64,000 nt of DNA from Paenibacillus athensensis. Its GTDB lineage: Bacteria; Bacillota; Bacilli; Paenibacillales; NBRC-103111. Location of the stretch: NCBI RefSeq assembly GCF_004514475.2, contig NZ_MYFO02000006.1:1-64000 (forward strand), given 5' to 3'. How positions within the stretch are numbered: the stretch's first letter is position 1; every line of letters starts with the position of its first letter. Shown here in pieces: positions 1-7,911 of this stretch. Position numbers and translations under genes: made by a program. The notes below the pieces were generated by a model. The model had not been told where the DNA came from and ran no database searches. It saw nothing but the letters and a program-made list of their open reading frames with translations.

Positions 1-236
1 AGGCCCATCCTCAAGCCACAGATTGCTCCGTGTTTCATGATCTCTCCATGCAGAGAGACCAGCTATCCGGTCTTAGCTATCGTTTCCGATAGTTATCCCG
101 ATCTCAAGGGCAGGTTGCCTACGTGTTACTCACCCGTCCGCCGCTAACCCTTTCCCGAAGGAAAGAATCCGCTCGACTTGCATGTATTAGGCACGCCGCC
201 AGCGTTCGTCCTGAGCCAGGATCAAACTCTCCAATA
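1..236 (-). rRNA. 16S ribosomal RNA, 5' portion (truncated by window edge)
   Basis: Read on the minus strand, this begins with the universal 16S 5' motif GAGTTTGATCCTGGCTCAG and continues through the conserved helices that follow it. The rest of the gene and presumably 23S and 5S lie to the left of the window. The variable region and the leader with boxA are of Firmicutes/Paenibacillaceae type. The exact mature 5' end is uncertain by a few bases. Confidence 0.97.
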
Positions 237-420
237 AGGTGTGGACAATTGCTTGTCCGTTATTGTTAAGCTCAAATAGCTCAAAATTTACTGCTAGCGA
301 GATTTTGCAATCTCTTGTTGTGGCCGCTTGCGCGACCGTTGTGCTTCTTCACTCGTTGTTCAGTTTTCAAAGAGCAATCGGTGTTTCATTGCCGCGCCGA
401 CTCTCGAAGGCGACTTGATT
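237..420 (-). other. rRNA operon leader
   Basis: This is the transcribed spacer between the likely rRNA promoter and the 16S 5' end. It has no plausible gene. It contains a boxA-like antitermination signal and sequence that would pair across 16S during RNase III processing. Confidence 0.75.
357..378 (-). promoter_or_regulatory. boxA antitermination element of the rRNA leader
   Basis: The minus strand reads TTGCTCTTTGAAAACTGAAC. This is the boxA-like block common in Bacillus and Paenibacillus rRNA leaders, bound by NusB/NusE to prevent early termination. Confidence 0.7.
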
Positions 421-450
421 AATATATCATATCTGCCTATCTGATTGCAA
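421..450 (-). promoter_or_regulatory. Probable rRNA operon promoter
   Basis: On the minus strand TTGCAA (-35) and TATATT (-10) are separated by 18 bases, in an AT-rich setting about 185 bases upstream of 16S. Position and composition fit a sigma-A promoter driving the rRNA operon. Further tandem promoters upstream cannot be excluded. Confidence 0.55.
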
Positions 451-572
451 GCACTTTTTTTCAACTTGTTTGTCGAATCGTGCTGCTTTTGAAGCGGCAA
501 AAAGTAATATAACAAATTCCGAGAGGGAATGCAAATGTTTTTATAAAAAACTGCAAAGCCCGCTTGTCAAGC

Positions 573-848
573 TTAATGAACTTCGTTAAGTACTTCCTCC
601 ACAAGCTCCCGCTCCAGCCGTTCCTTCAACGTATCGTTGCTCCCTCCGCTTTGTTCGCGAATCCGAATAAACTCGCGGGTCAAGCTTTTCACCTCATCCA
701 GCCGCCCCTCTTGCGCCAGGCTTTCGGTCCGGTCAATGACATAATGAGCAAGCGCCTGCAGCGCATCGTCAAAGCTGGTCGCTGCATTCTCCGCAGCGCG
801 ATAGCCGGCGTAGTATCTTTTGAATGTGTGCATGAGTGTCTCTTCCAT
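573..848 (-). CDS. Small hypothetical protein, 91 aa
   Basis: I do not recognise a family. The protein is charged and largely helical, without a signal peptide or membrane segment, and its C-terminal third is Glu/Arg-rich (RERLERELVEEVLNE pattern), suggesting an amphipathic helix or short coiled coil. The start is the ATG at 848, preceded by GGGAGG with good spacing. A longer reading frame extends upstream but lacks a ribosome site and runs into the neighbouring terminator. It lies between the rRNA operon and an SLH gene, all on the minus strand. Confidence 0.7.
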   Translation of the reverse strand: MEETLMHTFKRYYAGYRAAENAATSFDDALQALAHYVIDRTESLAQEGRLDEVKSLTREFIRIREQSGGSNDTLKERLERELVEEVLNEVH

Positions 849-918
849 AACGCACCTCCCGCATGAATGATGGTTACTATGTGCCAAGGAGCGCCATTTT
901 ATGCAAAAGAAAAGCAAA

Positions 919-945
919 AGCCCCTTGCCGTCATTCAGCAAGGAG
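919..945 (-). terminator. Rho-independent terminator after the SLH gene
   Basis: The minus strand has a hairpin with stem GCTCCTTGC / GCAAGGGGC followed by a T-rich run (TTTTGCTTTTCTTTT). It lies about 50 bases past the stop of the SLH-protein gene at 994. Confidence 0.8.
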
Positions 946-993
946 CCCGTTGCTTGATTCTAACCTTTTTCTCTAGTGAACCGCTTATCTGTA

Positions 994-2208
994 TTATTTA
1001 ATGTCGATCGAAGTAACTAGCTGGCTGGTGCCGCGGACCTCGATCAGATGGTTGGTAACAAATTGCGAAAGGTCGCCGGTAATGGCCACAGTAGGCGAAA
1101 CGTTGTACACCGTCGTCTGCACAGCACCGTTGACGGTTTGCGTCAAGGAAATCGTTGCGATCTTACCGCTGGCGTTCATCGTTGTGGCGGCCAAAAAGCC
1201 CGTTGCGCTAAAGGCGGGATCGACAGACTGGCCTTTTTTCACGACTTCGACAAAAATGACTTGACCGTTGTAGGAACGCGCCTTGACCACATCACCGACT
1301 TGCAGCGCCGTTGCAGGTACCTGCACGCCATCCCGGAAAATAAACGCGTTCGGGTTAAGAACCAGCTGCGTGGTCACTCCAGCTTTCACCAGCGTCAGCG
1401 CATTGCCGTAAACGGCTGCGCTTACGGTACCGCTAGAGGTATCCTTGTCCGGCATCTGGTCCCCAGTGCGGTCCAGCAATGCCGCAAGCTGCGCCCGGGT
1501 CACCGCCTGGTTCGGCCGGAACGTATTGTCTTCAAAGCCGTCAATCAGTCCTTTGTCAATAGCTACGGCCACATAACCGACCGAGCCGGCGGGAATTTTG
1601 TCCGCATCTCTGAAGCTGAGCTTGGTATTCATTTTTGCCTTGGCTTCCGACTCCAGCTTGAGCGCTTTGACGAGCAACGTCGTTGCCCAGAGACGGTCGG
1701 CGTCTTTTTGCGGCTGAACGGCGTCATCGCTTTCGCTGAACAGGTCGTTTTCCAAGGCTACGGCCACATAGCCAACCGCCCAGGAAGGAATTTTATTGGC
1801 GTCTTTGAAATTAAGCTGCGTCGCCATCTCTGCTGAGGATTCGGCTTGATCGCGCAAGCCCATCAGCCGTACGGCGGCCGTAATCGCTTCGATCCGGGAA
1901 ATCGCATTCCGCGGTTTGAAGCTGCCGTCCTCGTAGCCCTCGAATACCCGCTTGGAGGCCAAGCTGGCTATGTACCGGGCTGCCCATTCCACGTCGCCGC
2001 CCTTCAAATCCTCAAACGATAACCGCAAATTGACTGTTGCGTTCCCATTTGCTTTGATCGGGGCTTCGTTGCGCCCTTTGTTGTTCATTCCTTCAAAATC
2101 CTTGCCGTGACCGTGTCCATTGTCCTTGGCCAAAGCCGCTGCGCTGCTTCCAAGCAGCATCGAAAGCGCCAAACTACCGGTTACAATCGGTTTCCACATG
2201 GTTTTCAT
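994..2208 (-). CDS. S-layer-homology domain surface protein, 404 aa
   Basis: Exported protein with a typical signal peptide: Lys near the N-terminus, a hydrophobic run, and a likely cut after AALA around residue 28. Three SLH repeats follow, at about residues 75-120, 130-180 and 190-245, with recognisable FxDxxxxxWA-like and GYxDGxFxPxxxITRAE-like motifs. The third is the most canonical (FEDNTFRPNQAVTRAQ). SLH domains bind pyruvylated secondary cell-wall polymers and hold proteins to the wall. The C-terminal 150 residues are beta-rich (VGDVVKA and YNVSPTVAITGD stretches) and of unknown family. The ATG at 2208 is chosen over an adjacent TTG because GGGAGAGGG precedes it at normal spacing. The gene has its own terminator. 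Confidence 0.9.
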   Translation of the reverse strand: MKTMWKPIVTGSLALSMLLGSSAAALAKDNGHGHGKDFEGMNNKGRNEAPIKANGNATVNLRLSFEDLKGGDVEWAARYIASLASKRVFEGYEDGSFKPRNAISRIEAITAAVRLMGLRDQAESSAEMATQLNFKDANKIPSWAVGYVAVALENDLFSESDDAVQPQKDADRLWATTLLVKALKLESEAKAKMNTKLSFRDADKIPAGSVGYVAVAIDKGLIDGFEDNTFRPNQAVTRAQLAALLDRTGDQMPDKDTSSGTVSAAVYGNALTLVKAGVTTQLVLNPNAFIFRDGVQVPATALQVGDVVKARSYNGQVIFVEVVKKGQSVDPAFSATGFLAATTMNASGKIATISLTQTVNGAVQTTVYNVSPTVAITGDLSQFVTNHLIEVRGTSQLVTSIDIK

Positions 2209-2437
2209 CAAGTTCCCTCTCCCTTATTCATCGTTATACTTAATAACAAGTAGTGCCAGATAAGGACCTTCGCGAAGGGTTCCTGTGTTCATGCTACAAG
2301 GTTCGCCCAAGCCTGTTTTTTTGAGGGGGTGCGCCTGAAAAAAATCTCACCTTTCTATTAACATCCTCTCCGGCAGACGTGATAAACTAAAAGAGAATCA
2401 TAGAATCCTTTTATTTCAAGCGGAAAAGAGGCTGCCC

Positions 2438-4309
2438 ATGCGATTTGTAAACAAACGCTTATTGGTGCCGGCCGTGGCGCTGGCGCTGCTGGCCGGAGCA
2501 GCAATTCCGGCAGGCAAGCTATGGCCCCGCGACCGCCCTGCAAGCAGCGGACCCAGCAGCTCAGAGCACGTTCGCACGCAGGTCCCGCCTGCAACCCCTG
2601 CTGCAGCAACGCCGGCCGCAACACCGGCAGCGATGCCTCAAGCCACGCCGGAGGCCGTTCCCGCCGCCAGCGTCACTTCCGATGTATATGGTCAGGAGCA
2701 AGCCGATGTAGTCGTCTTTGGCAGCGAGCTGGAGGGGCTGTATTTGGCCCGGGCCGCAGCGGACGAAGGGCTGAAGGTACAGATTCTCGATCCGCGATCC
2801 GCATTCGGCGGGCAATTACTGCAGGGACAGATGCTGTTCCTGGACGAAACGCGCGACGAGAAAGGCAAATCGCTCGTGCAAGGTCGGGCCAAGGAGCTGT
2901 TTGACGGCTTCAAGAGCGGCAAAATCCGCAAGCTTTCCGAATTCACCGCTTATATGAACAAGCTGGCTGCGGGCATTCCGCTCGAATCCGGCATTCACAT
3001 TCAAGCGATTCACACCACGGACACCGCTGCCGCACGCCAGTCCATTACGTCCGTGGATTACACAACCGCCGATGGACAGCAGAAGCACATTGCTGCTACC
3101 TATTGGGTCGACAACACCGATTTCGCCGCACTGCTCAGCCGCTTGAAAACGACACGCTTGCCGGGTCTGGAAAAGCTGTACGGTCAGCAGCACATCGAAT
3201 ACATGGGCGCAGGTATGATGATGGCGTTCAAAAACGTCGACTGGGCCGCCTTCAACCACACGTTCAACGACCTGAGCGCGGGGGAGAAAAAAGCCCGCTT
3301 TGGCGGCGGGTACGTCAACGATTCGTTTGCGATCGGACTAAGCGGCATGACGCAAGCGTATAAGCCGACGAACGAGCGGGTGTTTTTACGCGGCTTGAAT
3401 GCCGTGAACCAAAAGGACGGTCAGGTGCTGATCAACGCCCTGCTCGTCTACACCGTCGACCCGTCGGACGACAAGTCCGTGGCTGAAGCGGTCGAGCTCG
3501 GCCAGCGCGAAACGCCGCTGATTCTGGAGCATTTCCGCAAAACACTGCCCGGCTGGGCCCATGCCGAATTGAACGGTCTGCCAGCTTATCCGTATATTCG
3601 CGAATACAATCACTATGAGATGGATTACGATCTGCAAATGTCGGACCTGCTTTCCGGCAAAATGAACTGGGACGACGTAAGCATCGCCGGCTATCCGATA
3701 GACCTGCAGGGCACAAGCGCCAACAAATGGGGCATCGAAATGGGCCGCCCCGACAAATACGGCATGCCGCTGCGCAGCTTTTTGCTCAAGGGGTACGACA
3801 ATGTCATTGCAGCCGGCAAAAATGTCGGCGCTTCGGCTATCGCCTTCGGCAGCGCGCGCATCCAACCGAACACAAGTCTGGCAGCGGAGTCGATCGGCGT
3901 GATCCTGGGCCGGATTCACGGCAAACAGACGCTGCGCGACCTACAGCCGCAGGATATGCGCGCCTTGCATGAATATTTAGCCGCTCACGACCATATTCAG
4001 CTGGAAGGCATTGCCGGCGCGAACAAGCTGGTGGGCTGGAGCGCAGACGAAATCGGCAAGCTGAACGACGGCGCGATTATTTATACCACATATAAGCATC
4101 ACAATCCGTCCCCGCCTCCGACGCCAAGCCCATCGCCTCGTCCGTCCCAGCAGCCTTCGGCAAGTCCGCAGGCGCATGCGACGCCAGGCTCGAAGTCCGC
4201 TGCTCCGGCAGCAGCCGGCAAGAAGCAGACTCCTGACAAGCCTGCTAAACAACCGGATGGACAAACGCAGCCGACGCCTTCCGCTGCACCTGCACCTGAC
4301 GCACAATAA
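2438..4309 (+). CDS. Membrane-anchored FAD-dependent oxidoreductase, 623 aa
   Basis: The N-terminal hydrophobic segment (about residues 8-26) looks like an uncleaved anchor or signal. An Ala/Pro/Thr-rich spacer leads to a Rossmann FAD-binding fold at about 88-120, with VVVFGSELEGLYLARAAADEG and a terminal acidic residue in ILDP. It resembles the FAD_oxidored family, proteins that often carry a full flavin domain plus a substrate cap. The C-terminal 80 residues are Pro/Ser/Ala-rich low complexity, suggesting a wall-spanning or extracellular tail. The substrate is unknown. It stands alone on the plus strand between divergent and downstream genes, and is followed by a terminator at 4318. The ribosome site (AAAAGAGG) is moderate. 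Confidence 0.8.
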   Translation: MRFVNKRLLVPAVALALLAGAAIPAGKLWPRDRPASSGPSSSEHVRTQVPPATPAAATPAATPAAMPQATPEAVPAASVTSDVYGQEQADVVVFGSELEGLYLARAAADEGLKVQILDPRSAFGGQLLQGQMLFLDETRDEKGKSLVQGRAKELFDGFKSGKIRKLSEFTAYMNKLAAGIPLESGIHIQAIHTTDTAAARQSITSVDYTTADGQQKHIAATYWVDNTDFAALLSRLKTTRLPGLEKLYGQQHIEYMGAGMMMAFKNVDWAAFNHTFNDLSAGEKKARFGGGYVNDSFAIGLSGMTQAYKPTNERVFLRGLNAVNQKDGQVLINALLVYTVDPSDDKSVAEAVELGQRETPLILEHFRKTLPGWAHAELNGLPAYPYIREYNHYEMDYDLQMSDLLSGKMNWDDVSIAGYPIDLQGTSANKWGIEMGRPDKYGMPLRSFLLKGYDNVIAAGKNVGASAIAFGSARIQPNTSLAAESIGVILGRIHGKQTLRDLQPQDMRALHEYLAAHDHIQLEGIAGANKLVGWSADEIGKLNDGAIIYTTYKHHNPSPPPTPSPSPRPSQQPSASPQAHATPGSKSAAPAAAGKKQTPDKPAKQPDGQTQPTPSAAPAPDAQ

Positions 4310-4317
4310 ACCGTTTG

Positions 4318-4356
4318 AAAACGCTTTGGCTCGTCTCATTGAGCTGAAGCGTTTTT
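4318..4356 (+). terminator. Rho-independent terminator
   Basis: Stem AAAACGCTT / AAGCGTTTT with an inner GCTC/GAGC pairing and a T-run (GTTTTTGTG). It ends the FAD oxidoreductase transcript. Confidence 0.85.
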
Positions 4357-4390
4357 GTGTTGTCGTATGTGTATTTTTAACTGAATGTAC

Positions 4391-4419
4391 TTGAAAACAC
4401 TTATCAAAAGACTTATAAT
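4391..4419 (+). promoter_or_regulatory. Sigma-A promoter of the DeoR-HAD-MFS operon
   Basis: TTGAAA and TATAAT are separated by exactly 17 bases, about 60 bases upstream of the DeoR start. Confidence 0.8.
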
Positions 4420-4455
4420 TAGCGCATTGACTTATAAATACTTACTATCACTTAC
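4399..4455 (+). promoter_or_regulatory. Repeated ACTTAT/ACTTAC boxes, candidate DeoR operator
   Basis: Five direct copies of ACTTAT or ACTTAC begin at 4399, 4411, 4430, 4440 and 4450, overlapping and following the -10 box. Clustered direct repeats near the promoter of a DeoR-family gene are typical of autoregulation. The assignment to this regulator is inferred. Confidence 0.45.
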
Positions 4456-4478
4456 GCATAAAGAGGTGATGACCCGCA

Positions 4479-5267
4479 ATGTTTCAAGAGGAACGGCTGA
4501 TTTTGATTGAGGAGTACTTAAAATCGCATAAACGCATTACCATTGAGCAAATTTGCGAGCTGTACGGCGTCTCACGCGATACAGCGCGGCGCGACATGGT
4601 TAAGCTGGAGGAGCAAAGCCGGATTATCCGCACGCGCGGCGGGGCGATTTTGCCCACCTTATCCAAGGTTGTCGGCGATTACGAGCAGCGTTTGCAGGAG
4701 GAGTCCGGTTCCAAGAAATCGATCGGTCAAGCTGCCGCCGCTCTGGTTCAAGATGGCGACTACGTGCTGATGGACGCGTCCACGACCGTGCTGCAAGCGG
4801 CGCTGGCGCTGCGCTCGGTCAACAATGTCGTTGTGACCAGCTCCATTCAAATCGCAGCTGCGCTGACGAGCCGGGCCGACACGACGATTCACATGCTCGG
4901 CGGTCTGCTGAACAAAAAGCATCACTGCGTCACCGGCGCCAAAGCCATGCAGATGCTCAGTGACTATCATGTGGACAAGGTGCTGATTGGCACGTGCGGG
5001 ATTACGTCGGACGGACTGACTTCTCCCAATGAAGAAGACAGCTATTTGGACCGCGAAATGATTCGCCGGGCCGATCAGGTCATTGTGCTGGTCGACCACT
5101 CGAAATTCGGCAAAAAGCTGTTTCATCGACTAGCGGATTTTGAAGAAATCGATGTGCTCGTGACGGACCGGGAGCCCGATGCCGACATTCGCGAGAAGCT
5201 GCAAGCCTGCAACGTAGAATTAGTCATAGCCGGAGGGATGAACGATGATTCGATTGTTTGTAACTGA
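4479..5267 (+). CDS. DeoR-family transcriptional regulator, 262 aa
   Basis: Classic two-domain DeoR protein. The N-terminal winged helix-turn-helix (residues 1-57) has ITIEQICELYGVSRDTARRD and the family hallmark RTRGGA. The C-terminal DeoRC sugar-phosphate-sensing domain includes DASTTVLQAA, IHMLGG and VLVDHSKFGK. It probably represses its own operon until a phosphorylated sugar binds. The start follows AAAGAGGTGATG. It overlaps the HAD gene by 23 bases, which argues for one transcript and coupled translation. The downstream phosphatase and MFS transporter fit a sugar-phosphate theme, but the sugar cannot be told. Confidence 0.93.
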   Translation: MFQEERLILIEEYLKSHKRITIEQICELYGVSRDTARRDMVKLEEQSRIIRTRGGAILPTLSKVVGDYEQRLQEESGSKKSIGQAAAALVQDGDYVLMDASTTVLQAALALRSVNNVVVTSSIQIAAALTSRADTTIHMLGGLLNKKHHCVTGAKAMQMLSDYHVDKVLIGTCGITSDGLTSPNEEDSYLDREMIRRADQVIVLVDHSKFGKKLFHRLADFEEIDVLVTDREPDADIREKLQACNVELVIAGGMNDDSIVCN

Positions 5268-6063
5268 TTTGGACGGAACGCTGCTGGATCACAGCAAAAA
5301 GGTGTCGCTCCGCGAGCGCGAAGCGCTGCAGCGGATGAAGGCTGCGGGGATGGAGCTATGCATCGCATCGGGGCGCATGCATACGGAGATGGTGCAGGTG
5401 ATGGAGGAAATCGGCTTTGCCGCCTATTCCGTCTCGCAAAACGGCGCTTTTATGCACGATAAAAACGGCGAGCTGCTGCACATGCAGCGTTTTCCGGCCG
5501 AGCTGGCTTACGAGCTGTACCAGGTAGCCAAGGATGCCGAGCTGGTCAAGCTGATATGCTCCGGCGACATGAACTGCCTGACGGAGCGCTCGGCAGCCTC
5601 CGACGCCATACAGGCGCGAATGTTCAAGCCGTTTGTGGAACGACCGGACGCAGCCGATGCCCTGCAGGACGAATTGCCGGCGTGCAAATTTTCGTTTTTT
5701 GGCCCGATGGAGCGGCTGAGCCGTTTGCGCCAGGCTTACGAAGCGAATTTTGGAGACCGGGTCACGATGTATTACGCGGACCACGACTGTCTGGATGTGA
5801 TGCCCCTTGGCGTATCGAAAGGCGACGCGCTGCGGCTGCTGATCGACCGGCTTGGGCTGGAGGCGCACGAAATCGCCTGCATCGGCGACTCGTTCAACGA
5901 TGTATCGATGCTGGAGCTTACGCCGCACAGCTTTGCTATGACCTGGGCTCATATGGATGTGAAAAAAGCAGCGGCGCGCGAGGTCGAATCCGTGGCGGCG
6001 GCGCTGGCCGACGTGCATGAGCTGAACCGCGCAGCAGCAGCCCCCGCCGAAGGCCGCCCGTGA
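5245..6063 (+). CDS. Cof-type HAD phosphatase, 272 aa
   Basis: Haloacid-dehalogenase superfamily, Cof (type IIB) subfamily. Motif I is DLDGTLLD at residues 8-15, with the nucleophilic Asp8 and acid/base Asp10. Motif II is CIASGR, the motif III lysine lies in the GVSKGDALRLL region, and motif IV is IGDSFNDVSML. Such enzymes dephosphorylate sugar phosphates, flavin precursors or pyridoxal phosphate. The length is normal for the family. The ATG lies inside the end of the DeoR gene and has GGAGGG upstream. The MFS gene starts 1 base after the stop codon. Confidence 0.92.
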   Translation: MIRLFVTDLDGTLLDHSKKVSLREREALQRMKAAGMELCIASGRMHTEMVQVMEEIGFAAYSVSQNGAFMHDKNGELLHMQRFPAELAYELYQVAKDAELVKLICSGDMNCLTERSAASDAIQARMFKPFVERPDAADALQDELPACKFSFFGPMERLSRLRQAYEANFGDRVTMYYADHDCLDVMPLGVSKGDALRLLIDRLGLEAHEIACIGDSFNDVSMLELTPHSFAMTWAHMDVKKAAAREVESVAAALADVHELNRAAAAPAEGRP

Positions 6064-6064
6064 T

Positions 6065-7243
6065 ATGGACCCGCTAAAACGGATTGTCGCCATAGGCGCA
6101 GCATCCTATTGGATCAACGGAGCCACTTACGTCGCTTGGGGAGCCGTTCTGACCGAGCTTTTGGCTCATTACGGCAAAAGCTACAGCAGCGGAGGCTTGC
6201 TCGTGTTTAATCTGTTCTTAGGCTTCTTGAGCGGCGTGCTGTCCATGCCGCTGCTGGCACGCCGGATCGGCAGCCGGGCATCCATCAGCGGATGCTACGC
6301 CCTGCTTGCGGCAGCGGCGCTGACCACCGCCTTGCTGCCGCCGTGGCCTGTAGCGGTGACGCTGCCGTTTGCGGCCGGCTTTGCGTTTGGCTTGACGGAG
6401 GCTAGCGTCAGCACCTTTGTGCTGCTGGCCGCCGACCGGAAGCAAGCGGATGCTTTCAGCAAGCTGGAGGTCGCATACGGCGCCGGGGCAATGATGACGC
6501 CGCTGCTGTCCAGCCTGCTGATTGCCGGTGGTTTGTGGCGCGGCTCCTTTCTGGCGCTGGGTGCAGGTACACTGGTCATCGCCTGGCTCTGGTCCCGGCT
6601 TTCCTTCGGACCGCATGACGCCCGGCTGGCGTATCGGCCGGCAGAAGCCCGGACAATGGCAGCAGCTCCGGCGTGGACGCGGCGATCGGCGCTGTTTTTC
6701 GCTTTACTGCTGCTTGTTTTCTTTTTATATGTCGGGCTCGAAAATGTCCTCGTCAATTTTTTGCCCTCGCTGTTCCGCGACCGGCTGCACGCTTCCACAT
6801 CGCTGTCCACGCTAACGGTCAGCTTCTACTGGCTGACGATGGTGGTCGGCAGGCTGTTTGCCGGAAGACTGGCGGAAAAGGTGAGCTATTGGCGGTATCT
6901 GTTCATCGCTTATGCGGGCAGCTTGGCCATCGTGCTGCTGTGGATGCCGATGGCTTCCATCGGGCTGAGCTTTGCGCTCGTGCTGCTGCTCGGTCTGTTG
7001 ATGTCCGGGATGTTCGCGATCGGGATCATCTACGCCAACGCGATGCTGCCGGGACGCACAGAGCAAACGACGAGCCTGCTGATTGCGGCCGGCGGTCTGG
7101 GCGGCTCGCTGCTGCCGCTTGCCACGGGTCCGGCTATGGACCGCTGGGGCGTCGGCAGCTCGCTGACCGTCGTCGCAGGCGGACTGCTGCTCGCTTTGCT
7201 GCTGCTTCTGCTGTCCCGCGGAACGCTCAGCCCACACGAATAA
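6065..7243 (+). CDS. MFS transporter, 392 aa
   Basis: Major facilitator superfamily permease with about 12 hydrophobic segments in two halves joined by a charged central loop (about residues 180-205). The N-terminal half has motif-A-like residues (LARRIGSRASIS). It lacks features that give the substrate. As the last gene of the DeoR-HAD operon it may import or export the compound sensed by the DeoR protein, which is an inference. A strong hairpin follows directly. Confidence 0.88.
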   Translation: MDPLKRIVAIGAASYWINGATYVAWGAVLTELLAHYGKSYSSGGLLVFNLFLGFLSGVLSMPLLARRIGSRASISGCYALLAAAALTTALLPPWPVAVTLPFAAGFAFGLTEASVSTFVLLAADRKQADAFSKLEVAYGAGAMMTPLLSSLLIAGGLWRGSFLALGAGTLVIAWLWSRLSFGPHDARLAYRPAEARTMAAAPAWTRRSALFFALLLLVFFLYVGLENVLVNFLPSLFRDRLHASTSLSTLTVSFYWLTMVVGRLFAGRLAEKVSYWRYLFIAYAGSLAIVLLWMPMASIGLSFALVLLLGLLMSGMFAIGIIYANAMLPGRTEQTTSLLIAAGGLGGSLLPLATGPAMDRWGVGSSLTVVAGGLLLALLLLLLSRGTLSPHE

Positions 7244-7244
7244 A

Positions 7245-7296
7245 GGATGGCGTTTCCTTCCACGGACCGGCCGTGGCGGAAAACGCCATCCTTTTT
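7245..7296 (+). terminator. Strong rho-independent terminator
   Basis: Long stem GGATGGCGTTTCC / GGAAAACGCCATCC with an additional inner CCACGG/CCGTGG stem, then CTTTTT. It ends the DeoR operon and may also serve the convergent gene at 7323. Confidence 0.9.
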
Positions 7297-7322
7297 CGTT
7301 GGTGATCTGGGCTGACCGGCTT

Positions 7323-7880
7323 TTATTGCAGCTTGAGCGCAATTCGAACGTCTGACGGCTCGAAGACGACGTCCTTGACGCCAACATGCGGCGGCAGCTG
7401 CTCGCCGAGCGGCACTTCAAGCTCCGGCAGCTTCAGCCAGCCGGAGGGGAGCGCAACGCCGCGTATCGTCGTCTGGCGATGCGTCAGCAGCAAGCGCCCG
7501 TCATGCCAGCTCAGCTGAAACAGGAGCCGCGCCCCGACGGGCACAGCATTGTGCCAGCGCAGATTGACGTCGGCGGCCAGCTCGTCGCCGCGCAATTCAA
7601 ATCGCGCGCCTTCCAGCAGCAGACCGTGCGGCAGCTGGGGCTGCGCAGCCAGCTGTTTTTTGGCCAGATCGTTGATGTCCCGCTCGTTCAGCGTCACCTG
7701 CAGCGACAAAGCGCGCAGCATATCCATCAGCTTATCGCCAAGCCGCAGCTCGCTGTAGGTCAAATCCAGCTGCTGCTGCGGCTTGACGAACCAGACCGCG
7801 GCGCCGCATGCTGCAGCGAGCAGCAGGACCAGCAAGCCAAGTAACACGATCCATTTCCTGATCAACACAGACGCCCCCAT
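7323..7880 (-). CDS. Membrane-anchored hypothetical protein, 185 aa
   Basis: A single N-terminal transmembrane segment (about residues 10-30) is followed by a beta-rich extracytoplasmic domain with alternating hydrophobic strands. The layout resembles the YpmS/DUF2140 type of Firmicutes membrane proteins, but I see no diagnostic motif, so this is only a suggestion. The ATG at 7880 touches its GGGAG. A GTG at 7868, preceded by GGGGG, is an alternative start. It lies 31 bases downstream of the helicase gene and may be cotranscribed with it. Confidence 0.65.
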   Translation of the reverse strand: MGASVLIRKWIVLLGLLVLLLAAACGAAVWFVKPQQQLDLTYSELRLGDKLMDMLRALSLQVTLNERDINDLAKKQLAAQPQLPHGLLLEGARFELRGDELAADVNLRWHNAVPVGARLLFQLSWHDGRLLLTHRQTTIRGVALPSGWLKLPELEVPLGEQLPPHVGVKDVVFEPSDVRIALKLQ

Positions 7881-7911
7881 CTCCCATGAGCAACGTGATT
7901 ACGCAAGCGCG

